Source: REEB95 sp963762425 (GTDB lineage: Bacteria; Pseudomonadota; Alphaproteobacteria; ATCC43930; CGMCC-115725). From it: DNA of 64,000 nt. The DNA lies in NCBI GenBank assembly GCA_963762425.1, contig CAVXKY010000010.1, positions 112,456 through 176,455 on the forward strand, written 5' to 3'. A program made the position numbers and the translations under genes. This document shows positions 9,120 through 18,611 of this stretch, one piece after another; position 1 is the stretch's first letter, and every line of letters starts with the position of its first letter. The notes beneath the pieces were generated by a model. That model was not told the origin of the DNA, searched no databases, and saw nothing but the letters and a program-made list of their open reading frames with translations.

Positions 9120-9342
9120 CGTCAGCAACCCCCTCTGTCCGAAGACCTGAAAGATTGGCCGGCGCGCCCGATTATTGAATTGCGCCGTTTACCTCGTCGG
9201 TGGGGCATGCCGCCTGTTTAGGACGCCGTGCCCGCTTTCCAGAGTGCCGTTCCCCACCAGTCCTTTTGCCTGAGAGTTTCCGGGGCGGTTGCTCCTTCGG
9301 CGCCGGGGTGAAACCCGGTCTCTCCTGGCGGGGCGCCAAGCA
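9120..9342 (-). promoter_or_regulatory. Tandem glycine riboswitch upstream of malate synthase
   Basis: Reading leftward, the first aptamer has the conserved GGAGAGA, then CGCCGAAGGAGCAA, then AAACTCTCAGGCAAAAGGAC. A second, more divergent aptamer follows: ACTCTGGAAAG, then CACCGACGAGGTAAAC, then AATCTTTCAGGTCTTCGGAC and AGAGG. The two are joined by a short linker, the classic cooperative glycine arrangement. Downstream, a GCCATC/GGTGGC stem followed by CTTTTT, with a competing GGCCA/TGGCC stem, sits about 25 nt before the start codon and could be the expression platform. The conserved cores are seen directly; the switching mechanism is inferred. Confidence 0.9.
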
Positions 9343-9572
9343 AGAGCCGTCAGTCTAGCGCGATAAACGCGTCCGGCCCAAACTTCCTTTTGGGCGGACC
9401 TACGGAATCGCCTGGAGGGCGCGCTTAAAACACGCCCTGGCAAGGGGTTGGAGGCCGATTCTCCCGACCCGGGCCGGAACCGGGGGCGATTTGCCGCAGC
9501 CGCCGCCGTAGCACCCGACGTGCGAAGGCAAAACAAAAGCCCAGCACCCGACGTGCGAAGGCAAAAACAGTT
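9343..9572. other. Intergenic stretch with no gene, between the riboswitch and the fusion gene
   Basis: No credible coding sequence. It should contain the promoter of the riboswitch and malate synthase transcript, and it lies downstream of the stop of the leftward fusion gene (stop at 9573). A short direct repeat pair is listed separately. No clear terminator could be assigned. Confidence 0.4.
9510..9566. repeat. Two 24-bp direct repeats, period 33 bp
   Basis: Identical 24-bp copies at 9510-9533 and 9543-9566, each containing CACCCGACGTGCGAAGG and separated by 9 bp. Each copy includes a small GCAC/GTGC inverted repeat. The pair lies directly downstream of the stop codon of the leftward fusion gene. 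Confidence 0.8.
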
Positions 9573-11399
9573 TCACGCCGCCTGGGTCTTTTCCACCCTC
9601 ACGGCGGCATGCTCGACCAGCATCACCTTGTTCAAGAGCTTGACCAGCGCATAGACGCTTTCGATCGCCGGCGCGGGCGTGTCGGTGACCTTGGCCATTT
9701 CGAGGATCGAGCCGATCAGCGCCTCGGTCTCGAGCGCGCGTCCGGCCTCCACGTCCTGGAGCATCGAGGTCTTGTGCGCGCCGACGCTCTCGGCGCCAGC
9801 GATGCGCTTCTCGATGCTGACGCGAAAGGTCACGCCGAGCTTCTTGGCGATGATCTCGGCCTCTTCCATCATCCGCGCCGCGAGATGGCGGGTCTCGGGA
9901 AATTGGCAAATGTCGACCAGCGTCGCATGCGTCAACGCGCTGATCGGATTGAACGACAAGTTGCCCCAGGCCTTGAGCCAGATCTCGGAGCGGATGTCCT
10001 TCAAGACGCGCGATTTCAGGCCGGCCTTCACCAGCACGTCGTGGAGCCGCTTCGCGCGTTCGGTCTCCTTGCCGTCGAGCTCGCCGATCGGGAAGCGGTC
10101 GCCCTCGACATGGTGGATGACGCCCGGCGCCGTCACCGCGGCGGCGGGATAGACGACGCAGCCGAGGATACGGCTGGGATCGATTTTCTTGAACAGAATG
10201 CCGGACGGGTCGAGGCTTTCAAGCTCGCGGTTGTCGTACTTGCCGCCGAGCTTCTGGAAATACCACCACGGCAGGCCGTTTTGCACGGTGAGGATCATGG
10301 TATCGGCATCGAGCAGGGTGTCGATGTCCTTCGCCACCATGTCGAGATGGTGGGCCTTCACCGCCAACACCACCAAATCCTGCTTGCCGGCGTCGGCCGC
10401 CTTTTCCACCGCCTTGACCTTGGCGGTCTCTATCTTGCCGTCATGCCATTCGAGCTTGAGGCCGTTGGCCTTGATGGCGGCCAAGTGCGGCCCCATGTCG
10501 ATCACCGTGACGGAATTGCCGGCGAGCGCCAGCTTCGCCGCGATGAGCCCGCCGATGGCGCCGGCGCCGACCACGCAGACGCGTATCGGCTTCGGCTCCT
10601 GCTTCAGCAGATAGGGGCTCGGCAGCACCTGGTTGAACGGGTTGCGCAAAGTTCCCACCTCGTCGATGACGATATCGATGACGTTGGAGGCCTCGGGCAT
10701 CGGGCCGGCGCCGAGCGAGGTGCCGCAGGAGATGATGTCGCCCGGCATCAGCGTCATGTCGCGCGAAACCATCGCGACCAGCTTCGCGGGCGGGAAGAAC
10801 ATGTCGGAAACCGGGTAGTTCTGCACCTCCTTGTTGTTGAGGATGGTGCGGACCTTGAGCTTCATCGGATCGACGCCCGTGGTAATGACGGGACCGAAAG
10901 GCCCGAAGGTGTCGAAGCTCTTGGCCCGCACCCATTGTTCGAAGGTCGGGTTCTTCTTCAAAAGATCGACCGCGGTGACGTCATCCACGCAGGTGTAGCC
11001 GAAGATGTAGTTCGGGGCCTCGGCCTCGCTCACCATCGAGCATTTCTTGCCGATGACGACGCCCAGCTCGCCCTCATAGACGATGCGGCCCTCGTAGGAT
11101 TTGGGACGTTCAATGGGCGTTCCGGCGGCGCAATAGGCATTGGGCGCCTTGAGGAAATAAAGCGGCTCGTCCGGCACCAGGAAATTGTTCTTGGCGGCGA
11201 GCTGGTGGAAATTGTTCCAAAGACAAATCATCTTCGACGGCTCGCACGGCGCCAGCACGCGCACGGATGACAGCGCCACTTTCTCGCCGGTGGGCTTGGC
11301 GCCCGCGAACATGTCGCCCGAGTGGATGGCTATCGTGCCGTCGGCGAGCGTGCCGAACTCAGGCTTCCCCTGGCGTTCGAACTTGATCCATTGGGTCAT
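9573..11399 (-). CDS. Fused fumarylacetoacetate-hydrolase-family / ketopantoate-reductase-family enzyme
   Basis: 608 residues in one uninterrupted frame. Residues 1-270 form an FAH-family domain, with the metal-binding YEGELGVVIGKK segment, the GYTCVDDVTA and SFDTFGPFGPVI blocks and the C-terminal GDIISCGTSLGAG motif. From about residue 275 a Rossmann domain begins (CVVGAGAIGGLIAAKLA), continuing as a 2-dehydropantoate 2-reductase-like domain with EIWLKAWGNLSFNPISALT. FAH enzymes cleave C-C bonds or hydrate/decarboxylate beta-keto acids; PanE-type enzymes reduce 2-keto acids with NAD(P)H. The fusion suggests two consecutive steps on one keto acid, substrate unknown. It is divergent from an ABC-uptake operon that may supply the substrate. 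Confidence 0.9.
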   Translation of the reverse strand: MTQWIKFERQGKPEFGTLADGTIAIHSGDMFAGAKPTGEKVALSSVRVLAPCEPSKMICLWNNFHQLAAKNNFLVPDEPLYFLKAPNAYCAAGTPIERPKSYEGRIVYEGELGVVIGKKCSMVSEAEAPNYIFGYTCVDDVTAVDLLKKNPTFEQWVRAKSFDTFGPFGPVITTGVDPMKLKVRTILNNKEVQNYPVSDMFFPPAKLVAMVSRDMTLMPGDIISCGTSLGAGPMPEASNVIDIVIDEVGTLRNPFNQVLPSPYLLKQEPKPIRVCVVGAGAIGGLIAAKLALAGNSVTVIDMGPHLAAIKANGLKLEWHDGKIETAKVKAVEKAADAGKQDLVVLAVKAHHLDMVAKDIDTLLDADTMILTVQNGLPWWYFQKLGGKYDNRELESLDPSGILFKKIDPSRILGCVVYPAAAVTAPGVIHHVEGDRFPIGELDGKETERAKRLHDVLVKAGLKSRVLKDIRSEIWLKAWGNLSFNPISALTHATLVDICQFPETRHLAARMMEEAEIIAKKLGVTFRVSIEKRIAGAESVGAHKTSMLQDVEAGRALETEALIGSILEMAKVTDTPAPAIESVYALVKLLNKVMLVEHAAVRVEKTQAA

Positions 11400-11604
11400 G
11401 ATGGTTCCTCCATGAACCGGGCGTTATCCCGGAGGTTTCTCGATTGGCCGGCATGATAGCGGTTCCCGGGAATGCCCGGAAGCGCCGATCCGGCCTTGGG
11501 CCGCGTCGGTTCTTGCCTCCCTATAAGCCTATAGTTAGAGTGACGGCAAGACATCCGCCCCCGGCCGTAAGCCGGACGGAAGCGGAGCAACAGGGGAGGG
11601 AGCG

Positions 11605-12822
11605 ATGATTCAGCGTCAATGCGTGTGGGTGAAATTCGCGGGCCTGGTGCTTGCGGCTTCCGTCTGGGCCTGGGCCGGTCAGGCCGCGGCGCAGACCGTC
11701 GTCAAGATCGGGCTCATCAACAGCTATTCGGGCTTCCTCGCCGCCGCCGGCGACGAAATGGACAAGGGCATCTTTCTCTACGTCAAGACGCATGCGAAGG
11801 ATCTGCCGCCCGGCGTCACCGTCGATATCATCAAGCGCGACGATACCAGCGCTCCGGACGTCGGCAAGCGGCTGGCGCAGGAACTCATCACCCGCGACCA
11901 GGTGAATTTCATCGCAGGATTGGTGGGTTCGCCGATCGCCGCCGCCATCGCGCCGGTCGCCGGCGAAGCCAAGACGCCCTTTGTCATCACCAACGCCGCG
12001 GGCGCGGGGATCACGCGCATCTCGCCTTATGTCGTGCGCTACTCCTTCACCCTCTGGCAGCAAGGCTATCCGCTCGGCCAATGGACGGTGAAGCAGGGCT
12101 GGAAAAAGGGCTACACCGCGGTCAGCGATTTCATTCCCGGCCACGACGCCGAAGCCGCCTTCACCAAGGGCTTCACCGAGGGCGGCGGGCAGATCGTCGA
12201 CGCGGTTACTTTCCCGACCAGCCAGCAGGATTTCGCCGCCATCGTCCAGAAAATCAAGGACGCCAAGCCCGACGTCGCCCTCATCTGGGTGCCGGCCGGG
12301 CCCGCGGCGACCGGGGTGATGAAGGCGGTCAGGGACCTCAAGCTGCGCGAGGCCGGCATCAAGATCGTCTCGACCGAGGATCTGGTGCCCGATGAGGAAC
12401 TGCCCAACATGGGCGTGACGCCGGTGGGCTTGGTCACCTCCGGAATCTATTCGGCGGCGGCCACCAGGCCGGCGAACAAGGCCTTCCTCGCCGCCTGGAC
12501 CAAGGAATACGGCCCCAAGGCGATCCCCGACTTCCTCTCGGTCGATGGCTGGGTCGGCATGGACGCGATCTACCAGGTCATCAAGCAGACCGGCGGCAAG
12601 TTCACCGGCGACCAGGCGATGGCGATTCTCACGGCCTACAAGAACCCGAATACCCCCAAGGGTCCGGTCAGCATCGACCCCAATACGCGCGACGTCATCC
12701 AGAACGTCTATATGCGCCGGACCGAAATGGTGAACGGCAAGCTCGCCAACGTCGAATTCGACACGATCCCCAACGTCAAGGACCCGTGGAAGGAGATGAA
12801 CCCGCCGAAGCCGCCGCAATAA
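11605..12822 (+). CDS. Branched-chain-amino-acid-type ABC transporter binding protein, copy 1
   Basis: 405 residues, signal peptide ending at QAAAQT, followed by a Peripla_BP_6 (LivJ-like) fold: VVKIGLINSYSGFLAAAGDEMDKG at the start of lobe 1 and the DDTSAPDVGKRLAQELITRD block. An SD (GGGAGGGAG) precedes the ATG. It is the first gene of a rightward operon with a paralogous binding protein, two permeases and two ATPases. LivJ-like proteins bind branched-chain amino acids, amides, urea or aromatic acids, and the ligand cannot be told from sequence. The divergent FAH/PanE fusion gene makes an organic acid possible. Confidence 0.92.
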   Translation: MIQRQCVWVKFAGLVLAASVWAWAGQAAAQTVVKIGLINSYSGFLAAAGDEMDKGIFLYVKTHAKDLPPGVTVDIIKRDDTSAPDVGKRLAQELITRDQVNFIAGLVGSPIAAAIAPVAGEAKTPFVITNAAGAGITRISPYVVRYSFTLWQQGYPLGQWTVKQGWKKGYTAVSDFIPGHDAEAAFTKGFTEGGGQIVDAVTFPTSQQDFAAIVQKIKDAKPDVALIWVPAGPAATGVMKAVRDLKLREAGIKIVSTEDLVPDEELPNMGVTPVGLVTSGIYSAAATRPANKAFLAAWTKEYGPKAIPDFLSVDGWVGMDAIYQVIKQTGGKFTGDQAMAILTAYKNPNTPKGPVSIDPNTRDVIQNVYMRRTEMVNGKLANVEFDTIPNVKDPWKEMNPPKPPQ

Positions 12823-12906
12823 GCGGCCAAGGTCAAGCGCCTCAATCGTCATATCGGCGGGCCGCGCGCCCGTCCCATCGCAGGGCCCAGGGCAGGGGAG
12901 GACAGC

Positions 12907-14112
12907 ATGGAAGTTCGCTCGAAGTTTTTCGGCACCTTCATCGGCGCGGCGCTGGCGGCGGCGCTGGTGGCGCCGGTTTCGGCGCAAACCGTCATCAAGA
13001 TCGGCGTGATCACGACCTATTCGGGCCCCTTGGCCCCGCCCGGCCTGTCGATGGACCGGGGCCTCAGCCTTTACGCGAAGCTGCATGCGAAAGACCTGCC
13101 GCCAGGCGTGACGGTCGAGATTTTGCGGCGCGACGACACCGGCCCCAATCCCGATGTCGCCAAGCGGCTGGCGCAGGAGCTGGTCACGCGCGATCAGGTC
13201 AATTTCCTGGCCGGCGTGGTCTATTCACCCAACGGCTTTGCCGTCGCTTCCATCGCCGCCGAGGCCAAGGTGCCGTTCATCGACATGAACGCGGCGGCCT
13301 CGCCGATCACCCGGACGCCTTACGTGGTGCGCGATTCCTTCACGCTCTGGCAGGTGGCCTATCCGATGGGCCTGTGGGCGGCCAAGCACGGCATGAAGCA
13401 GGCCATGATCGCGGTCAGCGACTATGCGCCGGGCAATGACGCCGCCGGCGGCTTCGCCAAGGGCTTCACCGAGGGCGGCGGCCAGGTTCTCGACACCATC
13501 AAGTTCCCGCTGCAGAACCCCGATTTCGTCCCCTTCCTGCAACGAATCAAGGACGCCAAGCCCCAGGCGCTGTTCATCTTCGTCCCGGGCGGGCCGCAAT
13601 CGACCCAGATGATGAAGGCCTATAACGATCTGGGCCTGAAGAAGGCCGGCATCACCCTGGTCACGACCCAGGATCTGGCGATGGACAGCGAACTGCCCAA
13701 TATGGGCGATGCGCCCTTGGGCGTGGTCAACTCGGGAACCTATACGACCGCGTCGGCCAGGCCCGCCAACCTGGCTTTCCTCGCCGCCTGGACCAAGGAA
13801 TACGGCGACAAGGACATCGCCGACTTCCCCGCCATTCAGGGCTGGGACGGCATGGCGATGATCTACGACGTCATCAAGCAGACCGGCGGCAAGTTTAACG
13901 GCGACCAGGCGATGGCGATTCTCGCGGCCTACAAGACGGCGAACAGTCCGCGCGGCTCGTTCATGATCGATCCCGCGACCCACGATATCGTCCAGAACAT
14001 CTATATCCGCCGGGTCGAGAAGCGGAACGGCAAGCTGGCCAATATCGAGTTCGAGACCTACCCGAACGTCAAGGATATATGGAAGGAGATGAATCCGCCG
14101 AAGCCGCAATAG
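12907..14112 (+). CDS. Branched-chain-amino-acid-type ABC transporter binding protein, copy 2
   Basis: 401 residues, signal peptide ending near VSAQT, same Peripla_BP_6 fold as the preceding gene and clearly paralogous. The two share the KRLAQEL, TEGGGQ, DLxxDxELPNMG and GDQAMAILxAYK blocks and nearly identical C-termini (ending EMNPPKPPQ and EMNPPKPQ). This shows a local tandem duplication followed by divergence, so the two proteins may give one permease different ligand ranges. The gap to copy 1 is 84 bp. An SD (GGGGAGG) lies just upstream of the ATG. Confidence 0.92.
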   Translation: MEVRSKFFGTFIGAALAAALVAPVSAQTVIKIGVITTYSGPLAPPGLSMDRGLSLYAKLHAKDLPPGVTVEILRRDDTGPNPDVAKRLAQELVTRDQVNFLAGVVYSPNGFAVASIAAEAKVPFIDMNAAASPITRTPYVVRDSFTLWQVAYPMGLWAAKHGMKQAMIAVSDYAPGNDAAGGFAKGFTEGGGQVLDTIKFPLQNPDFVPFLQRIKDAKPQALFIFVPGGPQSTQMMKAYNDLGLKKAGITLVTTQDLAMDSELPNMGDAPLGVVNSGTYTTASARPANLAFLAAWTKEYGDKDIADFPAIQGWDGMAMIYDVIKQTGGKFNGDQAMAILAAYKTANSPRGSFMIDPATHDIVQNIYIRRVEKRNGKLANIEFETYPNVKDIWKEMNPPKPQ

Positions 14113-14204
14113 CCGAAGGCCGGGTTTGGGCGCCCGCCGGCGGCGGCGAACCGCCGGCGTTCGCCGTTTCAGAGAGCGCGGCTCGGGCGCGTGAATTCGA
14201 GGCC

Positions 14205-15080
14205 ATGAGCGAGATTTTTGCCGCATCCGTCAGCATCCTGTTCCACGGCCTCGCCTTCGCCATGGTGCTCTATCTCATTTCGGTGGGATTGTCGGTGACG
14301 ATGGGCCTGATGGGCTTCGTCAACCTGGCGCATGGCGTGTTCGCCATGTTCGGCGGCTATGCCGCGACCACGCTGATGAACGCCTATGGTGTGCCGTTTC
14401 CGTTGGCGTTGGCGCTGGCGGTGGTGCTGGTGGCGGCGGCCAGCGTGGTGTGCGAGCGCGTGCTTTACCGGCGGCTCTATGGCGGCGCCGAGCTCGATCA
14501 GGTGCTGCTGACCATCGGCCTGGTGTTCATGGCGGTGGCTTCGGCCAAGTATTTTTGGGGTCCGCTGGCGCAACTCTTCCAACCGCCTGAAATCCTGCGC
14601 GGCCAGATCGATCTGGGCTTCCGCGAATTTCCCGCCTATCGCAGCTTTCTGATCCTGTGCGGCGCGGTTCTGGTCACGGCGCTGTGGCTTGGCCTGGACC
14701 GCACACGGATCGGCGCGACGATTCGCGCCGCGGTCGACAATCTGCGCATGGCGCAAGCGGTCGGCATCAACACCTCGCGGCTCTTCACGCTTTCCTTCGC
14801 GCTCGGCAGCGGCCTGGCCGCGCTCGGCGGCGGCCTCGGCGCCGAAATCCTGCCCATCTACCCCGGCTATCCCACTGATTATCTTATAGATTTTCTGATC
14901 GTCGTGTCCGTGGGCGGGCTGGGTTCGATCCGCGGCCCGTTCTTCGCGGCGCTGCTGCTGGGCGTCTCCGACACCGCCTTCAAATATCTCCTGCCGGAGC
15001 TCGGCTCCTTCTTCATCTACGCGCTGACGCTGGCGCTGCTGATGTGGCGGCCGCGCGGCCTGGTCGGCGGGCCCTTATGA
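14205..15080 (+). CDS. Branched-chain amino acid ABC transporter permease, LivH family
   Basis: 291 residues from the ATG at 14205 (MSEIFAAS). The longer open frame upstream overlaps the preceding gene and is not needed. It is a multi-spanning inner-membrane protein with the LivH signature GLSVTMGLMGFVNLAHGVFAM near the N-terminus and the conserved RAAVDNLRMAQAVGI cytoplasmic loop that contacts the ATPases. It forms the transmembrane channel with LivM. Its stop overlaps the start of the next gene (ATGA), showing translational coupling. Confidence 0.93.
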   Translation: MSEIFAASVSILFHGLAFAMVLYLISVGLSVTMGLMGFVNLAHGVFAMFGGYAATTLMNAYGVPFPLALALAVVLVAAASVVCERVLYRRLYGGAELDQVLLTIGLVFMAVASAKYFWGPLAQLFQPPEILRGQIDLGFREFPAYRSFLILCGAVLVTALWLGLDRTRIGATIRAAVDNLRMAQAVGINTSRLFTLSFALGSGLAALGGGLGAEILPIYPGYPTDYLIDFLIVVSVGGLGSIRGPFFAALLLGVSDTAFKYLLPELGSFFIYALTLALLMWRPRGLVGGPL

Positions 15081-16096
15081 GCGGCAATGGCGTAACCGTC
15101 AGCGATGCCGCCAAAGAGGCCGCGTCGCGCCGGATGGAGATTTTCGCCCGGCGCCATCGCTTCCGTATGATGGAAGCGGTGCCCTGGATCGTGGCGATCG
15201 GCGCGTTTTTCGCTTTTCCGGACTATCTCGCCTTGGGCGCGCAGGTGCTCGCCACCATCCTTTATGCGCTCTCGCTCGATCTGGTGCTGGGCTATGCCGG
15301 GATCGTCACGCTCGGCCATGCCGCCTTCTTCGGCACCGGCGCTTATGCCGCCGGATTGATGGCGGCGCATGGCATGGGCGAGCCGTTTCTGGGCCTGGCG
15401 GTGGCGGCGCTGGCCGCCGCGGCGGTGGGATTCGTCACGGGATCCATCATCCTGCGCACCCATGGCCTGCCGCTGCTGATGCAGACGCTGATGGTGGCGA
15501 CCATGCTGTACGAGCTGGCGAACAAGGCCAACAGCGTCACCGGCGGCGCCGACGGGCTCCAGGGCATGGCGGTCAAGCCGGTCTTCGGCTTGTTCCGCTT
15601 CGATCTCTACGGCCGTACGGCCTATCTCTATTGTCTCGGCGTGCTGTTCATCGGCTGGCTGGTCGTGCGGCGCATCGTCCATTCGCCCTTCGGCCGCGCG
15701 CTCACCGGCATCCGCGAGAACGAGGCGCGCATGTACGCCATCGGCACGCCGGTGTTGCGCCGCCGGCTCACCGCCTACAGCATCTCGGCCGCCTTGGCGG
15801 GGATATCCGGCGCCTTGGTGGCGCAGACGACCCAGTTCGTCGCGGTCGATTCGCTGGGCTTCGAGCGTTCGGGCAATATCCTCATCATGCTGCTGTTGGG
15901 CGGCATCGGCCGGCTTTATGGCGGCTTCATCGGCGTGCCGCTCTACATGATCGCCCAGGACCGCTTCGCCGAAATCGACCCGGTCTATTGGTATTTCTGG
16001 ATAGGCCTGCTGCTGGTCCTGGTGGTGATGTTCGCCCGCGGCGGCGCGCTGGGCGTGACCGCGCGGCTGCTGCGGCGACGAGGCGAGGGTCCATGA
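15077..16096 (+). CDS. Branched-chain amino acid ABC transporter permease, LivM family
   Basis: 339 residues from the ATG at 15077, overlapping the LivH stop by 4 bp. The N-terminal 35 residues are basic and soluble. The membrane part follows, with GYAGIVTLGHAAFFGTGAYAAG, the hallmark of LivM-type permeases, and the loop GIRENEARMYAIGTPV that couples to the ATPase. It pairs with LivH to form the permease. It ends in an ATGA overlap with the first ATPase gene. Confidence 0.93.
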   Translation: MSGNGVTVSDAAKEAASRRMEIFARRHRFRMMEAVPWIVAIGAFFAFPDYLALGAQVLATILYALSLDLVLGYAGIVTLGHAAFFGTGAYAAGLMAAHGMGEPFLGLAVAALAAAAVGFVTGSIILRTHGLPLLMQTLMVATMLYELANKANSVTGGADGLQGMAVKPVFGLFRFDLYGRTAYLYCLGVLFIGWLVVRRIVHSPFGRALTGIRENEARMYAIGTPVLRRRLTAYSISAALAGISGALVAQTTQFVAVDSLGFERSGNILIMLLLGGIGRLYGGFIGVPLYMIAQDRFAEIDPVYWYFWIGLLLVLVVMFARGGALGVTARLLRRRGEGP

Positions 16097-16850
16097 CCGG
16101 CGAAACCCCCGCGCTCGAAACCAAGGCGCTGCGAAAAAGTTTCGGCGCGCTGACGGTGGCGAGCGACATCGATTTTCGCCTATTGCGCGGCGCGCGCCAG
16201 GCGCTGATCGGCCCCAACGGCGCCGGAAAGACCAGCTTTGTCAATCTGGTAACCGGATCGCTCCAGGCCAGCGGCGGCTCGATCCTGCTCGAAGGCGCCG
16301 ACATCACCCATCTGCCCCAGGCCGAGCGGGTCAAGCGCGGCGTCGCCCGCACCTTCCAGATTACCATGCTGTTCCGGGGACTTAGCGTGCTGGAGAACGT
16401 CACCTTGGCGGTGTCGGAGCGCCTCGGCATGGCCGGCGACCTCCACCGCCCGGCCGGCAATCGCCGCGTCATCATCGAGGAATCCTTCGCTTTGCTCGAG
16501 GAATTGGGGCTGGCCGAGGACGCGCTCCGGCCGCTCAAGGAGCTCGCCTATGGCCGCCAGCGCCTGGTGGAAATCGCCGTGGCGCTCGCCCTCAAGCCCA
16601 AGGTGCTGCTGCTGGACGAGCCGGCGGCCGGGGTGCCCTCGGCCGAATCGGGCATCATCATCGAGACCATCGAGCGCCTGCCCGCGGACATCGCGCTGCT
16701 CATCATCGAGCACGACATGGATTTGGTCTTTCGCCTGGCCAAGCGCATCACCGTGCTGGTGCAGGGCGCGGTGCTGGTCGAGGGCACGCCTCGGGAAATC
16801 TCGGCCGATGCGCGGGTGCGCCAGGTCTATCTCGGCGAGAAAGGCCGCGC

Positions 16851-16854
<4 letters not shown>
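16093..16854 (+). CDS. ABC transporter ATP-binding protein, LivG family
   Basis: 253 residues. Walker A GPNGAGKT near residue 40, the LivG-type insertion with ARTFQITMLFRGLSVLENV, an unusual signature motif (LAYGRQRLVEIA in place of LSGGQ), Walker B KVLLLDEPAAG, and the switch histidine in IIEHDMDLVF. The LxYGRQR form of the signature is typical of LivG proteins, so it does not indicate loss of function. It energises the LivHM permease on the cytoplasmic side. The start overlaps the LivM stop, and the stop overlaps the next start. Confidence 0.93.
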
Positions 16855-17582
<728 letters not shown>

Positions 17583-17584
17583 CC

Positions 17585-18538
17585 GTGTCGGAACGCGCCG
17601 CCGGAGTCGCGATCCGCCCGATGCTTCGGGCCGATCTCGACTCCGCCGATCGGGTGCTGCGGCTCGCTTTCGGCACGCGGCTGCGCCTGCCCGATCCGAT
17701 GCAGTTCCGCGGCGATTCCCGCATTCTCCAGCCGCGCTGGGCCGCATCTCCGGACCTGGCCTTGGTCGCCGAGAATGAGGGCCGCATCGCCGGCAGCATC
17801 GTCGGCATGGATTGGGGCCGGGTCTTCGTGCTGGGGCCCTTGTCGGTCGCCCCGGAATATTCCGGGCGCGGCATCGCCCGGAAGCTGATGAGCGCATTGA
17901 TGGCCCGCGCCGACGCGCGGGGATTCGACCTGGCCGGGCTGTTCACCTTCCCCGACAGCCCGACCCATATCCGGCTTTATGAAGGCTTCGGCTTCGTGCC
18001 CAACACCCTGACGCCGGTGATGGCGAAGGCGGTGGAAGGCGCGGAGAAAGCCGCGCCTGATTGCGTGCTTTATTCCGCTCTGTCGCGGGCCGGCCGGGTA
18101 TCCGCGCTCGCGGATTGCCGCGTCCTTTCGGGCGCGGTCTTTCCCGGCCTCGATCTTTCGCGCGAGATCGAGGCGATATCAGCGCAAGGCCTGGGCGAGA
18201 CCGTGCTGATTCACGCCAACGGCGGTTTGGCGGGCTTCGCGCTCTGCCATATCGGCCCGGGCAGCGAGGCGGGCACCGGTACTCTGTTCGTCAAATTCGC
18301 CGCCTGCCGCCCGGGCGACCAGGCGGGGTTCGAACGCCTGTTGGCCGCTTGCGAGGGCCTGGCGCGGGCCAAGGGCGTTCCCCGCATGGTGGCGGGCTGC
18401 AACACCGCGCGCGAAGAAGCCTATCGCCTCATGCAAGCCCGGGGCTTTCGCGCCGAGATCGTCGGGGTCGCCATGCACCGCCCCGGCCAGGCCGGCTACA
18501 ACCGGCCCGGGATGTTCGTCCTCGACGATTGGCGTTGA
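17585..18538 (+). CDS. GNAT-family N-acetyltransferase with a second GNAT-like half
   Basis: 317 residues from a GTG at 17585, 2 nt after the LivF stop, so it belongs to the transport operon. The N-terminal half (to about residue 150) is a GNAT domain with VAPEYSGRGIARKLM, the acetyl-CoA pyrophosphate-binding motif, and the LYEGFGFVPN ending. The C-terminal half resembles a second, degenerate GNAT lobe ending in CNTAREEAYRLMQARGFRAE without a clear acetyl-CoA loop. The substrate is unknown. Its position suggests acetylation of an imported amine, or it may simply be co-transcribed. Confidence 0.8.
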   Translation: MSERAAGVAIRPMLRADLDSADRVLRLAFGTRLRLPDPMQFRGDSRILQPRWAASPDLALVAENEGRIAGSIVGMDWGRVFVLGPLSVAPEYSGRGIARKLMSALMARADARGFDLAGLFTFPDSPTHIRLYEGFGFVPNTLTPVMAKAVEGAEKAAPDCVLYSALSRAGRVSALADCRVLSGAVFPGLDLSREIEAISAQGLGETVLIHANGGLAGFALCHIGPGSEAGTGTLFVKFAACRPGDQAGFERLLAACEGLARAKGVPRMVAGCNTAREEAYRLMQARGFRAEIVGVAMHRPGQAGYNRPGMFVLDDWR

Positions 18539-18562
18539 GGCGGAGTTATCGGGTCAAAGAAA

Positions 18563-18591
18563 AACCCGCCGGCCTTTCGGGCCGGCGGGTT
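18563..18591 (-). terminator. Rho-independent terminator
   Basis: A 12-bp stem (AACCCGCCGGCC with its complement) and a 5-nt loop, followed on the minus strand by GGGTTTTTCTTT. It therefore terminates the leftward porin transcript. On the plus strand it lies just after the GNAT gene but lacks a T tract there. Confidence 0.8.
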
Positions 18592-18611
18592 CCTGAAGAA
18601 AGCGCTTCAGA

